64,000 nt of DNA from contig BLSF01000012.1 in the NCBI GenBank assembly GCA_012862575.1, positions 62,001 through 126,000 of the forward strand, given 5' to 3'. A model generated the notes under the pieces. That model worked only from the letters and a program-made list of their open reading frames with translations, made no database searches and was not told where the DNA came from. Positions 40,571-51,153 of the stretch are shown one piece after another. Source of the DNA: Parietichytrium sp. I65-24A. Lineage: Eukaryota; Sar; Bigyra; Thraustochytrida; Thraustochytriidae. A program made the translations under genes and the position numbers. The number at the start of each line of letters is the position of its first letter. The stretch's first letter is position 1.

Positions 40571-43500
40571 ATGTCCAATCTCGGATGTTTAGTGCACACG
40601 CCTCTGGGCGAGTCGCTGCCGTTTAAAGTGGAGAGCGTGGCGCTGTTGAGCGTGGTGGCGGAAGCGAAAGGTGCTGCGGATACGACCGCGAAAGGGGCAA
40701 AATTGACCGCGAAGACGAATGCCAAGTCGGATTCTGGAAGCAGAAATGCGGAGCTGGAGTCGGACCCGGAGCCGCAAGTGCGGCACGATCACCTGACGCT
40801 TCTGTTGGGCACCACAGACGGTAACTTGTTCGTGTACGAGTCGAAGGAGAATGTGCCAGCTGCGAAGAAGGATGTTCTGCGAGGGGGCGGGCTGTGCTTC
40901 GTCCAGCGCACGAGCATTTGCCCGTTTCACGACTCGAGCAAGCAGCGCGTTTCGCAGCTGAGCGTGGTGGCTGAATGGGGACTGTTCTTCTCGGTTATGG
41001 ACGGCGTGCTTTTGGCGCATGATTTGAGATCATTCAGGCGGTTACCCAAGTCTCCCTCCGACGCCATCGAAGCAGGGTGCGAGGCCGGGCTCTCTAATTC
41101 TGTCAGTTCCTACGCTGCCAATTGCGACGGTGATGGTCTCTTGTGTGTGTTGTGTAAGCGGTGCGTCGTAGTGCTAAAGTACACTCCCAGCAGCGCTGGC
41201 CACCGGCATTTCAGTGTCGTGAAGACCATCCACACACCAGACTCCGCCAAGGCGGTGCTCTGGGCCGGTTCCAGCCAGGTGTGCGTGGGTTTCCCCAAGG
41301 ACTACTCCTTCTTGGACGTCCGCTCCGGCGAGGAGCTCAAAAAGCCTCGTATGAGGACCGGAGTGCGCAAGGCGCCGCTGATGTGCAGGATTCGGAGCGG
41401 CGACAGCAATATTAATATTGGTAATGGTAATGATGCTGGTCATGGTGTTGATCTCGATCATCAAGACTATGGCCAAAACAACGGCGATGGCAATGGCGAT
41501 GGTGGCGAGCTGCTGCTGTGCAAGGATAGCGAAGGGTACTTTATTGGGTTTGATGGTGCGCCTGTGAGGGGCGGAGCCGTGCAGAGGTCTGGTGCAGCAG
41601 CTGCAAACTCTAGCGCTGGCATCGAGGACTTTATCACGTGGTCGGACATTCCCGTTGCGGTGACTGCGTTCCAGCCGTTCGTGGTGGCGCTGCTGCCGAA
41701 GGGCGTGGAGGTGCACTTGGCAAGCACTTGCTCGCGAATGCAATCGATTCAACTGTCCAGCTGTGTGGGTGTCGCATCGAGTACGAACGGACTCTCGACA
41801 CAGTGGCCAGGGAGCCCTGTGCCCCCTCAAGAGCGGCGAGCTTGCCTTGTGCTCGCAACGGAGAAACAGCTTCACCTTCTTGAGCTGCGCCCTCTCCCAG
41901 AACTTATGGAGCAGGCTCTCGGTCAGAATGCCGCTGAAGCAAACTTCAAGGCCGCTCTTGAATTGTGCGCAGCCGCCAGGGCGAGTGTTTGGGATCAGAA
42001 TGCGTTGCAGTCAAGTAGTGGGGGAAAGATGGCCGGCAACAAACCTAAAGGCAAGAAGCGGCGGCAACTCTACATAGGATCAGGCTTGGAGCACCCTGAG
42101 CTGGAGCTGCTTACTGCTACGGTGCGCGCTAGATTAGCCCTCTTTTACTTTGCCAAGCCCAGCGAGGCATCCTTTAGAATGGCCTCGAAGCATCTTGGCG
42201 TCGCGAAAGGTCTTGGCCGCCTTCCGCTGGAGTTTGTGATGATGATGTTTGCTCAAAGCGAGCTTTTTGAAAGTGAGAGCGCGGGAACAACATTGTCGCT
42301 CAATTTGGCGGATCTTCGGGCCGAGATTGCAGATATTTATTTTGATTTGAGACAGATGGGCAACTACGAACTCACGGCTGCGCCAAATTGCCTCGCAATT
42401 GGGCACAGTACAGATGGGTTGGTATCGCCACTGTTGGTGGAAACAGCTGCCCTTGACTACCTGGGCGGCGTGGAGCTCTCCAAAGCGCTGTTGTTGGTTT
42501 TTCTGCCCCATGTGCTAGAGTATCGCGAGAATTTGCTCAATCTAATGCCTGAAGAGACAGAATCTTCGAAGTCAGACGCTGACGTGCAGGCGTTGTGGAG
42601 TGGTATAGAGGAGACATTAGGTATGCTTGATACAGTGTTGCTGAAAGCGTTTGTGCTCTGTGACGCTTTTTCCAAGTCTCGAACTCCAACGATAGGATCT
42701 TCCAAATCGAGCACCAGTGCGGACAGAGGGGGGTCATCTGTGGAAATGCGCGGTATTGCTGCAAACATGATGGAGAACAAGATGAAGTTTTTGCGAGGCA
42801 AGAACTGGTGCAGCGTGGAGGATTGTGAGAAATTACTTTTATTGTGAGTTGTGTTTTGAAGAGTGGAAAACCTTAGATTTTGTTCCGGCACAATCTTGTA
42901 GATTTGGAGAGTGGGATCGGAGTTCACAATAAGCAAAACGAAACACTAACCATATACCTTGTGCACTATAGATACCCGGAAATGTGGGAGGAATTGCTGT
43001 GGCTGTACTACGGCAAAGGTATGCACGAAAGCGCATTAGAGTGGCTTCACAAACTGGAGCAAAATGAGCGATCTCGCCGCGAAGCAAAGGACCTCCCTCC
43101 GCCGCGAGAAGCGAGGGCTTCGTCGTCTCAATATATCGCAAAGTCGATTGAGTACCTCCAGAACTTAGGAAAGGAGAACGAAGCCACGGTGTTCAAATAC
43201 GCAAAGTGGATCATTAAAGCTTGTGTGCCTCAAGATGCGCTTGAGATTTTTAAGGCTCACCGAGCTTTTGTTGAACCGATTCCATCGGAAAGGGTGCTAG
43301 AATACTTGGAGGACATTGACCGCATCGCAATCGAAGGGACGGAGGAGGACGAGGAGGACGAGGACAGCGAACTTCCGCCACCTCTCGCCGTAGACTTTGC
43401 GGAGAGCTTGGTCTTCGAGAAGCGGGTGACGGACTCTCGAGTTCATGACAGACTGATCAAGCTCTACGTAGGCTCAATCGCGACCATTCGCAATGAAATG

Positions 43501-44223
43501 AAATTGTGCCAAGAGCAAGAAGACAGTGACGAGGAAGAGTTTGTGGCGCGCGGAGAAGGGCAGGTGCGCGAGCTCCGCGCAAGGCTGCTCAACTTTTTGG
43601 AGACAACTCAAGTGTACTCTGCCGCAGAGGCAGCAAAGATTCTGCAAGACACCGGTCTTTATCAAGAGTACGCCGTGGTGCTCCAAGCGCTGGGGAGGCA
43701 TTCAATGGCTCTTGAGATATATATAGATAAGCTCGACTCATTAGATGAGGCGGAGCGGTACTGCGAGAAGACTTATTCTTCCACAGACCCAAATAAAAGT
43801 GGGGTATTTCTCACTTTTATCCGCACGTTGATGGAGACAGGGCGCCAGAAGGAGGCGTTGAGGGTCGGTAGAGCCCATGTTGACAAAATCGATTGCAGAA
43901 CGCTCTTGAGTGACCTGCCAGATGACGCACCATTTGCAGACATTGCGCCCTTTTTGTTTGCGTGCATGCGTCAGCAATCTGAGGCGTTGCATGACACACA
44001 GGTTGTTAAGCAGCTAATTCGCAAAGAGCATATATCGGTGAAGCATTCGCTGTTTGAGTTGCAACGTCGCCACGCAGTGATTACCAGTAAAACTCGGTGC
44101 TCCAACTCAAGTTGCAAGAGGCCCATCTTGGCAGAGCAGGCGTTTGCGAGGCTTCCAGATGGTCGTGTGGTGCACTACGCGTGTTTGCCCACAGGAGACG
44201 ACGCATCCCGCGTGTTGCAGTGA
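40571..44223 (+). CDS. VPS39: Vps39/Vam6, HOPS tethering subunit (two exons)
   Basis: Spliced: exons 40571-42843 and 42972-44223, 1,174 aa. The 128-bp intron (GTGAGT...CACTATAG, with CTAAC as branch site) joins TT+A to read CEKLLL-LYPEMWEELLWLY; the unspliced frame stops at 42845. The N-terminal half is a citron-homology beta-propeller that includes low-complexity Asn/Gly/Asp insertions (about residues 280-315). The C-terminal half is a helical repeat region typical of Vps39: YYGKGMHESALEWL, then the YLQNLG...YAKWI..A segment. The end, CSNSSCKRPILAEQAFARLP followed by DGRVVHYAC, is the Vps39 C-terminal zinc-type motif. Vps39 brings Rab7 to the HOPS complex for late endosome/vacuole fusion. 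CORVET's Vps3/TGFBRAP1 is a less likely alternative. Confidence 0.88.
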
Positions 44224-44272
44224 AGCGATGGTGCGCGATTGTGACGCGATATTAGCAGTGTCGATGGAAGCC

Positions 44273-44728
44273 TCAGCAGAATTGCGTTTGAAGCCGCTTT
44301 GCCCACAAGCATATCGGTAGCGCGCCTCGGGTTTGACCCAAGGCAGAGGGCGATTCTTGCGTTTTGCACTGCTTGAAGCAGTAGTAGCATATTTTGTTGT
44401 CGTAACAGAACAGTCTAAAATACAAGACAGTCCAGCTGAATTTGTTGTAGTGCTCAAGTGCCGTCGCGGTCTCCATCCCAAGCGGGTGCGAGAAGACTCT
44501 GTGCTCCCATGGGCGCCTCGTCCGCAGCAGCTGCGTTTCCAAGCTTTTGCAAGTCATCCCCAGCCTGCACAGATCATGCCCATCCAGGAAGTCTGCGACG
44601 TAGAACACAATTTCCTGTGGCGCCTTGGTCACGTGCGCCGGCGCAACCTCCGCGCCAGCATCCGAGGCCTCGCAATGCCTGTCGCACCCGCCGCCGCAGC
44701 CATTCCTACATCTACGGCTTGAAACCAT
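44273..44728 (-). CDS. F-box protein
   Basis: 151 aa, ATG 44728. An F-box occupies about residues 35-70 (APQEIVFYVADFLDGHDLCR, then LGMTCKSLE), with the usual P..I...V..FL....L..L...CKSL pattern. It is followed by a Cys-rich segment (CYDNKICYYCFKQC) that could bind a metal. F-box proteins link substrates to SCF ubiquitin ligases through Skp1. No substrate-binding repeats are visible, and the protein is short, so the target is unknown. It converges on Vps39 with 49 bp between stops. Confidence 0.75.
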   Translation of the reverse strand: MVSSRRCRNGCGGGCDRHCEASDAGAEVAPAHVTKAPQEIVFYVADFLDGHDLCRLGMTCKSLETQLLRTRRPWEHRVFSHPLGMETATALEHYNKFSWTVLYFRLFCYDNKICYYCFKQCKTQESPSALGQTRGALPICLWAKRLQTQFC

Positions 44729-45540
44729 CGATCGAACGCGGTCTATTGCCGGTTTCTCCCCAAAGCTGAAAGTGCCTCACCAAACGTGCTTGCTCTCTAT
44801 CCGAGTTGTGCTTGTCGCCGCCGTTCTCGTTCTCGTTCTCGTTCGCGGTTTCCTTTCCTCTCTTTCGAATCAATGAATCAATCAACCAATGCATTCTACG
44901 AGCCCTCCAGCCCAACCGCCAACTCGTTTCGAGCCCAATGTTTTGCACGTCATTCACACTTTTACCGGTCAGAGTGGTCAGAGAGAGTATCTTAGCACAA
45001 AATTTAACGAGTTACGTAGAACTCGTGTAATTTGTTCAGGCATTATGTGATCCAAACCGAGTGAAATTGGAAGTGAAGTGAACGGAAGGACAATTGTCAA
45101 GTTTCGATCAAGGCGCAAGCGTTGCTCCGGGAAAACAAGGCTTGCGCAGAGCAGCTCTTATATCGATTGTTGGTTTCTTTTTAAATTATATTAAAGTTGC
45201 GATCGAGGTGTAAGTTGTTCATGGGAAAGAGCCCTGGCCCAGAGCAGCTCTTGTATCGATTGTTGCGTTTAATTTTAATATCAAAAAGTTAGCTGGAGTG
45301 AATGACGTCAGGGAATCCGGCGATTCGCGCTGATTGGGAAAGGGACACCAAAAACAATATCGAGGTACATGGCATCGCGATTGCATGAATTGAACTGGTT
45401 CGTGCGTTCCAGAAACAACCCTGTGCTCCAGATTGATGTTTACACGGAGGAAAGAGTGATCGCGTGCATGAGTGTGATCCGCTCAGCAAAAAGCGTGGTG
45501 ATCACGACATGTCCACGGACTCGACGGAGAACAGGAACAA
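44729..45540. other. Intergenic, with a tandem duplication
   Basis: 812 bp. Apart from the duplicated unit and a TTCTCG run (about 44822-44845), nothing supported. Confidence 0.5.
45101..45266. repeat. Imperfect tandem duplication, period about 94 bp
   Basis: Two copies start GTTTCGATCAAGG (45101) and GTTGCGATCGAGG (45196) and end GAGCAGCTCTTRTATCGATT GTTG. Similarity is high at the ends and weaker between. Confidence 0.8.
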
Positions 45541-46283
45541 CTACTCGAATGGAAGCTTCTCGACGGAAAAGTCTTTCTTGTCGAGGACTGCCATGTGCGC
45601 ACAGAACTCGTGGAAGAGAATTTTGCCTCCATTGTTGCGGTCCAGCGCATGGAAGAGCACAGCGGCGGATTCGTCGGAGAGCTCGCGTCCAAAAATCTCC
45701 TTGGAGTGGCGTCTCATTTCGTCGTAGTCAATGCGACGGTCATTGTCGTCGTCCATCTAAACAAACATATTGACACAAAACAATCAGTCCATTGGTCGCG
45801 CGATCTGGTCACATCGCCTCTCCCCCACAAAAAACTTACAGCTTCAAACTTCTTCCACAAGTTGGTGAAGTAGTCGATGTATCCGAAAAAGTTTGCAAAC
45901 TCCTTCTTGGAGAGAAAGCCATTGTTGTTTCTGTCGCAGCAGTGGTACGCGCGCATGATTGCTGGCTTGTTGTCGTACTCTGGAAACTGCTCGACAATCA
46001 TCTTGTCCAACTCTGCCAGAGACGTGAAGCCGTTGTTGTTGTAATCCACGCGAGCCCAGAGCTCCTTGAGCTTGTCTTCAGGAGGGGGGTAGTCGATTTT
46101 GCCCACCGATTGTTCGCGTACCTCCTTGCCGACGAACTTTTGCGCCGCAGAGAGCATTTCCTTAATCTGCTGCTGCTGCGCCCCGCCATCGTGCTCCCAC
46201 GCCTTCTTCAGCGCTTCTTGGAACTGCTGCATGTCGGTGCTCTCGAGCTGTCCATTCTCGCTCACAGAAGCTGCGGTGCCCAT
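45541..46283 (-). CDS. Four-EF-hand calcium-binding protein with myristoylation-type start (two exons)
   Basis: Spliced: exons 46283-45840 and 45756-45541, 219 aa. The 83-bp intron runs from GTAAGT to GTTTAG; phase 0 joins KKFEA to MDDDNDRR. ATG 46283 gives MGTAAS, a consensus N-myristoylation site; upstream in-frame codons belong to a longer frame without ATG support. A helical N-terminal part (about 1-85) precedes four EF-hand loops: DYNNNGFTSLAE, DRNNNGFLSKKE, DDDNDRRIDYDE (split from its entering helix by the intron) and DRNNGGKILFHE. All keep the position-1 Asp and position-12 Glu. Probably a membrane-tethered calcium sensor. No enzyme domain is attached. Confidence 0.85.
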
Positions 46284-46427
46284 CTTGCAAACCCGGGAAC
46301 GTGCTCTTCGTCTTCTTGCTACTTTTGTCGACCTTTGCTCTTTGCTCTTTGCTCTCGCGCACTCTGATCTCAACGGCAGGCAGCGATGGGTGTTTGGCCT
46401 TCTCCCCCTCTCTCTATGTACTGACAG

Positions 46428-46452
46428 TGAGTGAGTGAGTGAGTGAGTGAAT
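46428..46452. repeat. GAGT tetranucleotide array
   Basis: About six GAGT units, 145 bp upstream of the four-EF-hand gene's ATG. Confidence 0.9.
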
Positions 46453-46509
46453 GAAAGTATCTCTCTCGTGGCGGCAAACGCCTGCCATCAACTGAAAGAA
46501 AGACGTCCT

Positions 46510-46740
46510 ATGGCGGCTCTCGGCCGTTTGCAAAGCAAAACAATAGGAAAGGCGCTCACCGCCTTGCTGCTGCTGCTGCATGTGGCTGGCTGCATGGCTG
46601 AGAAACTAGGACGCCGGGCGAACAAACGTTTTCTGTTGAGATCAAATTCAGAATTCAGAATTCAGAATTCAGAATTCAGACTTTATTTAGGTTCACGTTC
46701 ACGGATGGATGTTCACGGTGTTTCGCTGTTGAGAAGTTGA
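46510..46740 (+). CDS. Possible small secreted peptide (weak)
   Basis: 76 aa from ATG 46510. KALTALLLLLHVAGCMA is signal-peptide-like with a basic head (MAALGRLQSKTIG). The next part is encoded by the AATTCAG array and reads as a seven-residue repeat, NSEFRIQ. No homology recognised. The hydrophobic start may be chance from CTG repeats. Confidence 0.2.
   Translation: MAALGRLQSKTIGKALTALLLLLHVAGCMAEKLGRRANKRFLLRSNSEFRIQNSEFRLYLGSRSRMDVHGVSLLRS
46645..46680. repeat. AATTCAG heptamer array
   Basis: Five uninterrupted copies of the 7-bp unit. Confidence 0.95.
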
Positions 46741-47626
46741 ACGTTGCCTGCCTCTCGAGTGAAGATGGGCCAAACAAAGGTTAGTTCGCTTTGTTCCACA
46801 TTTGCATGGTCTAGATTGAAAAATGTTTACTGTTGTTGACTCGATGGCGACAGCGATTCTTTTACAAGCGCGTACAAGACGGGCACTGCATTGAACTCTC
46901 CACATCTTTAAAAACGAAACTCTCTGCAAGAGAGATCAATTCATTCTGAGCCCGAAACGTCACAATCTTTTTCAGTTGTTCGCGATCAAAGAAAGACATT
47001 TGCCGGATGCATTTATTATATTTTGGACTTGTGAAAATCAAATTCGCAATTTGACTTTTCCAAAACCAATCGGTAACGGTCATCTTCTCACCAGCCATCC
47101 TATACCGGTTGCTACACCATACCATAAGGAGCAACCGCACGTTCGTTTAGCTTCACGTTCATTCTCTGTTCTCTCCCTGACGTGCGTCACAGAGCCGTCT
47201 CAGTCACATCAGAGTCAGCGTTGTCCGCCATCACATCCAAGTAACGTACCTTCCCTCGTGACGTCTGTGATAACCAGTATATTAAGATCGACTAAGAGGC
47301 CGAATTCGCCTCGGACCGCATCGTAACGCGGTCGATTGTCGTCACGCAGAGTCCCTGAGTGACGAGGCTGCATCGAGTGGTGGAGAGGAGATTGACATTA
47401 TTGACATAAGTTGACATAGATTGACGCTATATATATTTGACGCTCGACCTTCGCCGTGTCACAGCATCGAGCACATTGTGATACATTGAGAGAGCAGCGA
47501 GAGGTTGTGATCGATCGCGAGTGAGTCTCAGTCATTCGCTGGTTGAATTGCCAACTGCTCCACGATTGGATCGATTGGATAGATTGGATATCTACTTGCT
47601 GTCAGTCTGTTGGTGGACAAGTCTCT

Positions 47627-47627
47627 G

Positions 47628-47662
<35 letters not shown>
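47627..47662. repeat. CTTT tetranucleotide array
   Basis: About nine CTTT units. Confidence 0.9.
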
Positions 47663-47663
<1 letters not shown>

Positions 47664-47682
47664 AGTCGAAGCGCCAGCCAAG

Positions 47683-47731
47683 GATCAAAGTTCAAAGTTC
47701 AAGGTTCAAAGTTCAAGGTTCAAAGCTCAAG
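47683..47731. repeat. GTTCAAR heptamer array
   Basis: Seven 7-bp units alternating GTTCAAA and GTTCAAG, the first and last with one or two changes. Confidence 0.9.
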
Positions 47732-47770
47732 GCTATCGACTGGCTGATCGAGCAGTTTGTTGTCGTAGTC

Positions 47771-48076
47771 CGGTGGTACATTGGCACGTTGGTGGCGGGT
47801 CAGAAGTGTGTTGGTGGTTGATAGATAGAGTGGCGGACTCGGTGGAATTGTGCTTGGTTGTTTCTTTCTTTGGCGTCCAATCATTCGGATTTCGGTTGTC
47901 GAGCGTCAGACCAACGCACCGTTTGGGTGAGCTCGTTGTTCGGTGGTACATTGGCACGTTGGTGGCGGTTCAGAAGTGTGTCGGTGGCTGATAGATAGGC
48001 TTGCTTGGTTGTTTCTTTCTTTGGCATCCAGTCATCCAGTCATCCAGGTTTCAGGCGAACGCACCGTTTAGGTGAG
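47771..48076. repeat. Tandem duplication upstream of Rrp45
   Basis: Two units, 47771-47936 and 47941-48076, each start CGGTGGTACATTGGCACGTT and end AACGCACCGTTTRGGTGAG. Both contain CTTGGTTGTTTCTTTCTTTG. The second has lost about 30 bp. The duplication ends 17 bp before the Rrp45 ATG. Confidence 0.9.
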
Positions 48077-48093
48077 CGGATCGAGCTACAGAG

Positions 48094-48972
48094 ATGGAGC
48101 AGTCCTCGGTGGAGCGCAGCTTCTTGCGTCGCGTGCGAGCGGATGGTCGTTCGCATTCGCAGCGTCGCGCAAGCCGCGTGCAGCTTCTTTCTCGGCGCGG
48201 GGGCAACAGTCGATGCCAGGCAGTTCTGGGCGACACGTTGTGCGTCTCCGCAGCGTCTTGCACTGCAGCCTCGCCGCCGCCGGACCGGCCGCACGAAGGC
48301 CGTGTGATCGTCAAGGTCGCGTGCTCCGACGCAGCATTGCAGCGCCGGTGCCAGCAGACTGTGGAGTCGGCGCTGCTGGACGCCAAGGCGGTAGACTTGG
48401 AGGCGCTGTGCGTGGTGTCCGGTCGGCTGGCGTGGCAGATCACCGTGGAGGTTTCCGTGGCTAATGACGCAGGGTCGGCGCCGGACTGCGCGTGTCTGGC
48501 GGCAATGGCAGCACTGTCGAGCCTCCGGCGACAGGAAACGGAGGTGGTGGGCGACGAAATGGGGTTCGAAGGGGCGGACGTGGACGCACAAGGCACGGTA
48601 CTGGCCGGCGTGAGGGTATTCTCAGCGGAAGAGCGCGAGCCTGTGGCCGTGGCGCTCAGGCACCTGCCACTGTGCATCAGCTTTGCACTGTTTGATTCCC
48701 AGGCGGAAGGCGGAGACGCAGACGCGCGGAGCGGCGGCGAAGGCAGCGACGATGAGGAGAGCGACGAAGGCGCGGCGATGTGGTTTGTTGCGGATCCTAC
48801 AGACCGCGAGGAGCTGGCGTGCGATGGCATGGTCACCGTGGTCGCCAACTCGCACGGGGAAATCTGTGGCGTCACCAAGGAGGGCTGGCCACCAGTCAGC
48901 GAGTTGCAGATGGCTAAATTGGTCCTCATGGCCGCCAAAGAGGCCCCTGAGCTGGCGAAGTTGCTGGAGTGA
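48094..48972 (+). CDS. RRP45: Exosome RNase PH-like subunit Rrp45/EXOSC9
   Basis: 292 aa, ATG 48094. The order of family motifs is complete: ERSFLRRVRADGR at the start, DLEALCVVSGRLAWQITVEV in the middle, ACLAAMAALSSLRR, then FSAEEREPVAVALRHLPLCI and VADPTDREELACDGMVTVV near the end. Rrp45 is one of six RNase PH-fold subunits of the exosome ring, which degrades and trims RNA 3' ends. It has no catalytic residues of its own in eukaryotes. An acidic, Gly/Asp/Glu-rich insertion (about residues 205-230) is not usual, and the long C-terminal tail of the human protein is missing. Confidence 0.9.
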   Translation: MEQSSVERSFLRRVRADGRSHSQRRASRVQLLSRRGGNSRCQAVLGDTLCVSAASCTAASPPPDRPHEGRVIVKVACSDAALQRRCQQTVESALLDAKAVDLEALCVVSGRLAWQITVEVSVANDAGSAPDCACLAAMAALSSLRRQETEVVGDEMGFEGADVDAQGTVLAGVRVFSAEEREPVAVALRHLPLCISFALFDSQAEGGDADARSGGEGSDDEESDEGAAMWFVADPTDREELACDGMVTVVANSHGEICGVTKEGWPPVSELQMAKLVLMAAKEAPELAKLLE

Positions 48973-49506
48973 TCTCTCTCATGAATTTTACATGAATTTT
49001 ACGTGTCTCGCGCATGTGCGCCTTCCCTAGTTAGTATTGAGGAGGACCGAGGGGTCATGGATCCGAAAGTTTGGCAATGTCGACTATGTCTTATGCGCAA
49101 CGCAAGCGTGTGCAGTAGTAGGCAGAAATGCAGAACTACGTCAATGTCTGTCCCTGTTTCTTATCTCGCCACCAAATGGAGGCCAGTCTATCACTTTCGT
49201 GACAAATTTGCCTGTATTGTCCTGTTCTGAGCTAGTACTTTGGACGTTTGTGCCCCGATGAAGCACTAACGCCTCAAGACCAAACGTTGAGCGAACCGTA
49301 GAGCACCTGTTTATTAATTTACACTTTTTTGCCAAGTCAATAGAAATTGAAGAAAAGAGTTTATTTCATCAAATATTTCGGGTTGCTCATACACTCCTCA
49401 AGGTTTTGGGCAGGAGAAAAAAGCGAATTGTCAGGTTTAATATCGGTCAAACGTTTATCAAGATCTCTAGAGTTGTTGAGTGTACACAGCGAGGGGAAAC
49501 CGGCTA
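48973..49506. other. Intergenic, no gene seen
   Basis: 534 bp between convergent genes, ordinary composition, no repeats noticed. Presumably 3' untranslated sequence. Confidence 0.5.
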
Positions 49507-50550
49507 TCAGACAGCAGTCAAAGCCTTCTCTTTGTCAATCTCGGAGCGCTGGTCATCGGTGGTTTTAGGTTCTGTGTCTTCCTGCAGGTTATCCAGGTCT
49601 TTAGAGTCCAGGGGTGTGCCGCTCGTCCGAGAAGCGTCGTCTCCATCACCGCCCGCTCCTTTCACAGGCGGCTGGCCCTCCTTCTTCTGGGAGATGAAGA
49701 GCTTTAAAATCTCATCGCGGCCCAAGTGCACGTATTTATACTTTATGAAAATAATGGACGACAGAGCGACGATGGTGAACAGAGTGGTAATCATGTATGC
49801 AATCATGGCCTCAAATGCATTGGCGTTTTTTCCCTGGGCTGCTGCCCTGGCTTGTGGGGAGGTGGGTGCATTGTAGAACCCGGTGATGAAGACTATGATT
49901 ACTATTGCGGCCAGGCACACTGCGGTGACCAATATGCCAGTGGACTCGCCCCCAACTTTGCCCATGCCCCATCCTCGCCAAGCCACGAATAGGAGAACCA
50001 AAGTTTGGACAATTTGGAAGCTAATGGCGCACCAGAAGGACACGCTAGTAGCCGAGCGGCACTGAAAGCTCTCGCAAGGGTCCACAACGCTTGGCTCCAA
50101 CGCAGTCCATAAGGCAAGAATAAGCCATATGATGAAGAGCGAGAAGCCGACGTACAGAAACAGAACGTTGGTGGGCAACCGGAACTTTCGCAGCTGAGCC
50201 GTGTACGTGCGAATCTTCCAGGTGCGCCACTCCTTGGCCGTGAGCACGGCAATGATAAACGCCAGCGCGGTGTGAACGATCCACAGCTGCACCATGCACA
50301 GGCTATCGAACTGTGGTGAGAATGAGTTGAATATTCTGGGCAGACCAGACAGGTTGAGCAAGAAGAAGCCGAAGCAGTACCAATGCAAGAGCTGTTGCTG
50401 GCTCACCTGCATGACTGGCCTATCCTCGAAAGCCAGAACGAACGCGTTACCGAGCACCGAGACCGCCATTCCGATGGAGCATACTGCAAATGCGCCGATC
50501 GTGTAATTGTCAAACTCCGGAGGGCTCTGCACTTGTCCATTGCACTCCAT
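49507..50550 (-). CDS. Class C GPCR-like seven-transmembrane protein, no Venus-flytrap domain
   Basis: 347 aa from ATG 50550; the upstream in-frame codon at 50568 is TTG. The short N-terminus (about 20 residues) has a sequon (NYT) and leads straight into TM1 (IGAFAVCSIGMAVSVLGNAF). The ICL1/TM2 motif FEDRPVMQVSQQQLLHW and the segment LCMVQLWIVHTALAFIIAVL followed by TAKEWRTWKI match the 7tm_3 family, closest to GABA-B receptors (K.WR motif after TM3). Seven helices are present, then an Asp/Glu/Lys-rich tail of about 65 residues. There is no signal peptide and no ligand-binding domain. The protein could bind a small ligand within the helices or pair with another subunit. An upstream exon cannot be excluded. 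Confidence 0.72.
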   Translation of the reverse strand: MECNGQVQSPPEFDNYTIGAFAVCSIGMAVSVLGNAFVLAFEDRPVMQVSQQQLLHWYCFGFFLLNLSGLPRIFNSFSPQFDSLCMVQLWIVHTALAFIIAVLTAKEWRTWKIRTYTAQLRKFRLPTNVLFLYVGFSLFIIWLILALWTALEPSVVDPCESFQCRSATSVSFWCAISFQIVQTLVLLFVAWRGWGMGKVGGESTGILVTAVCLAAIVIIVFITGFYNAPTSPQARAAAQGKNANAFEAMIAYMITTLFTIVALSSIIFIKYKYVHLGRDEILKLFISQKKEGQPPVKGAGGDGDDASRTSGTPLDSKDLDNLQEDTEPKTTDDQRSEIDKEKALTAV

Positions 50551-50977
50551 CGTCCACCGTACTATCAACTTATCAACTGTGTTCCGTCACCGCGCCTGCG
50601 TTTTGGTCCCAGTCGTTCAGTTGAAATGTTTTCCTTCCAACTGTTTTCCGATGGAGAGACACTGTCCCACTGTGTTTATTGGTCAGTGACTGACATGTGG
50701 AGTACCTCAGCGGCCGCGTCTCCCACTGTACACTATGTGATTCGAATGTGATTCGCCGAAGAGTGTGCTCAGTACATACGACGACTGCGAGTACTAAAGT
50801 TTGAGCTATATACTGGGTAGTACCATGTAACCGGATTGATTTCTCTCGTAGTAAGTCCATGCTCAAATAGGACAAGAGTTTATAGTGTTTTTCTCGTGTA
50901 ACCAAATGCCTCTAAAATACTACCTTATTATAGAGATTTTTAGAGTATCTAGCTAGCTAGAGTAAGTATTTAGCTAA

Positions 50978-51012
50978 AGAGAATTTAGAGTATTTAGAGT
51001 ATTTAGAGTACC
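50978..51012. repeat. TTTAGAGTA nonamer array
   Basis: Three perfect units preceded by degenerate copies to about 50935. Confidence 0.8.
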
Positions 51013-51153
51013 AGTCTTTGGGGTGGTTCAAAGAAGCGTTCCGGAGATGTCCCACTCTCTTCGTAGTTGGCTCACTGTTAGTACCTGTGAGTACCTGTCA
51101 GTACGCTTTGCAAGTGGCCAATGTCATTTAATTCTGGTGCAGTATGCAGAGTG

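Larger units (their letters stand above)
46284..48093. other. Long intergenic region rich in short arrays
   Basis: 1.8 kb between divergent genes. Contents, left to right: GAGT array, AATTCAG heptamers, about 700 bp of unremarkable sequence, a CTTT array, GTTCAAR heptamers and a tandem duplication next to the Rrp45 start (listed separately). A small signal-peptide-like frame is listed with low confidence. Confidence 0.6.
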
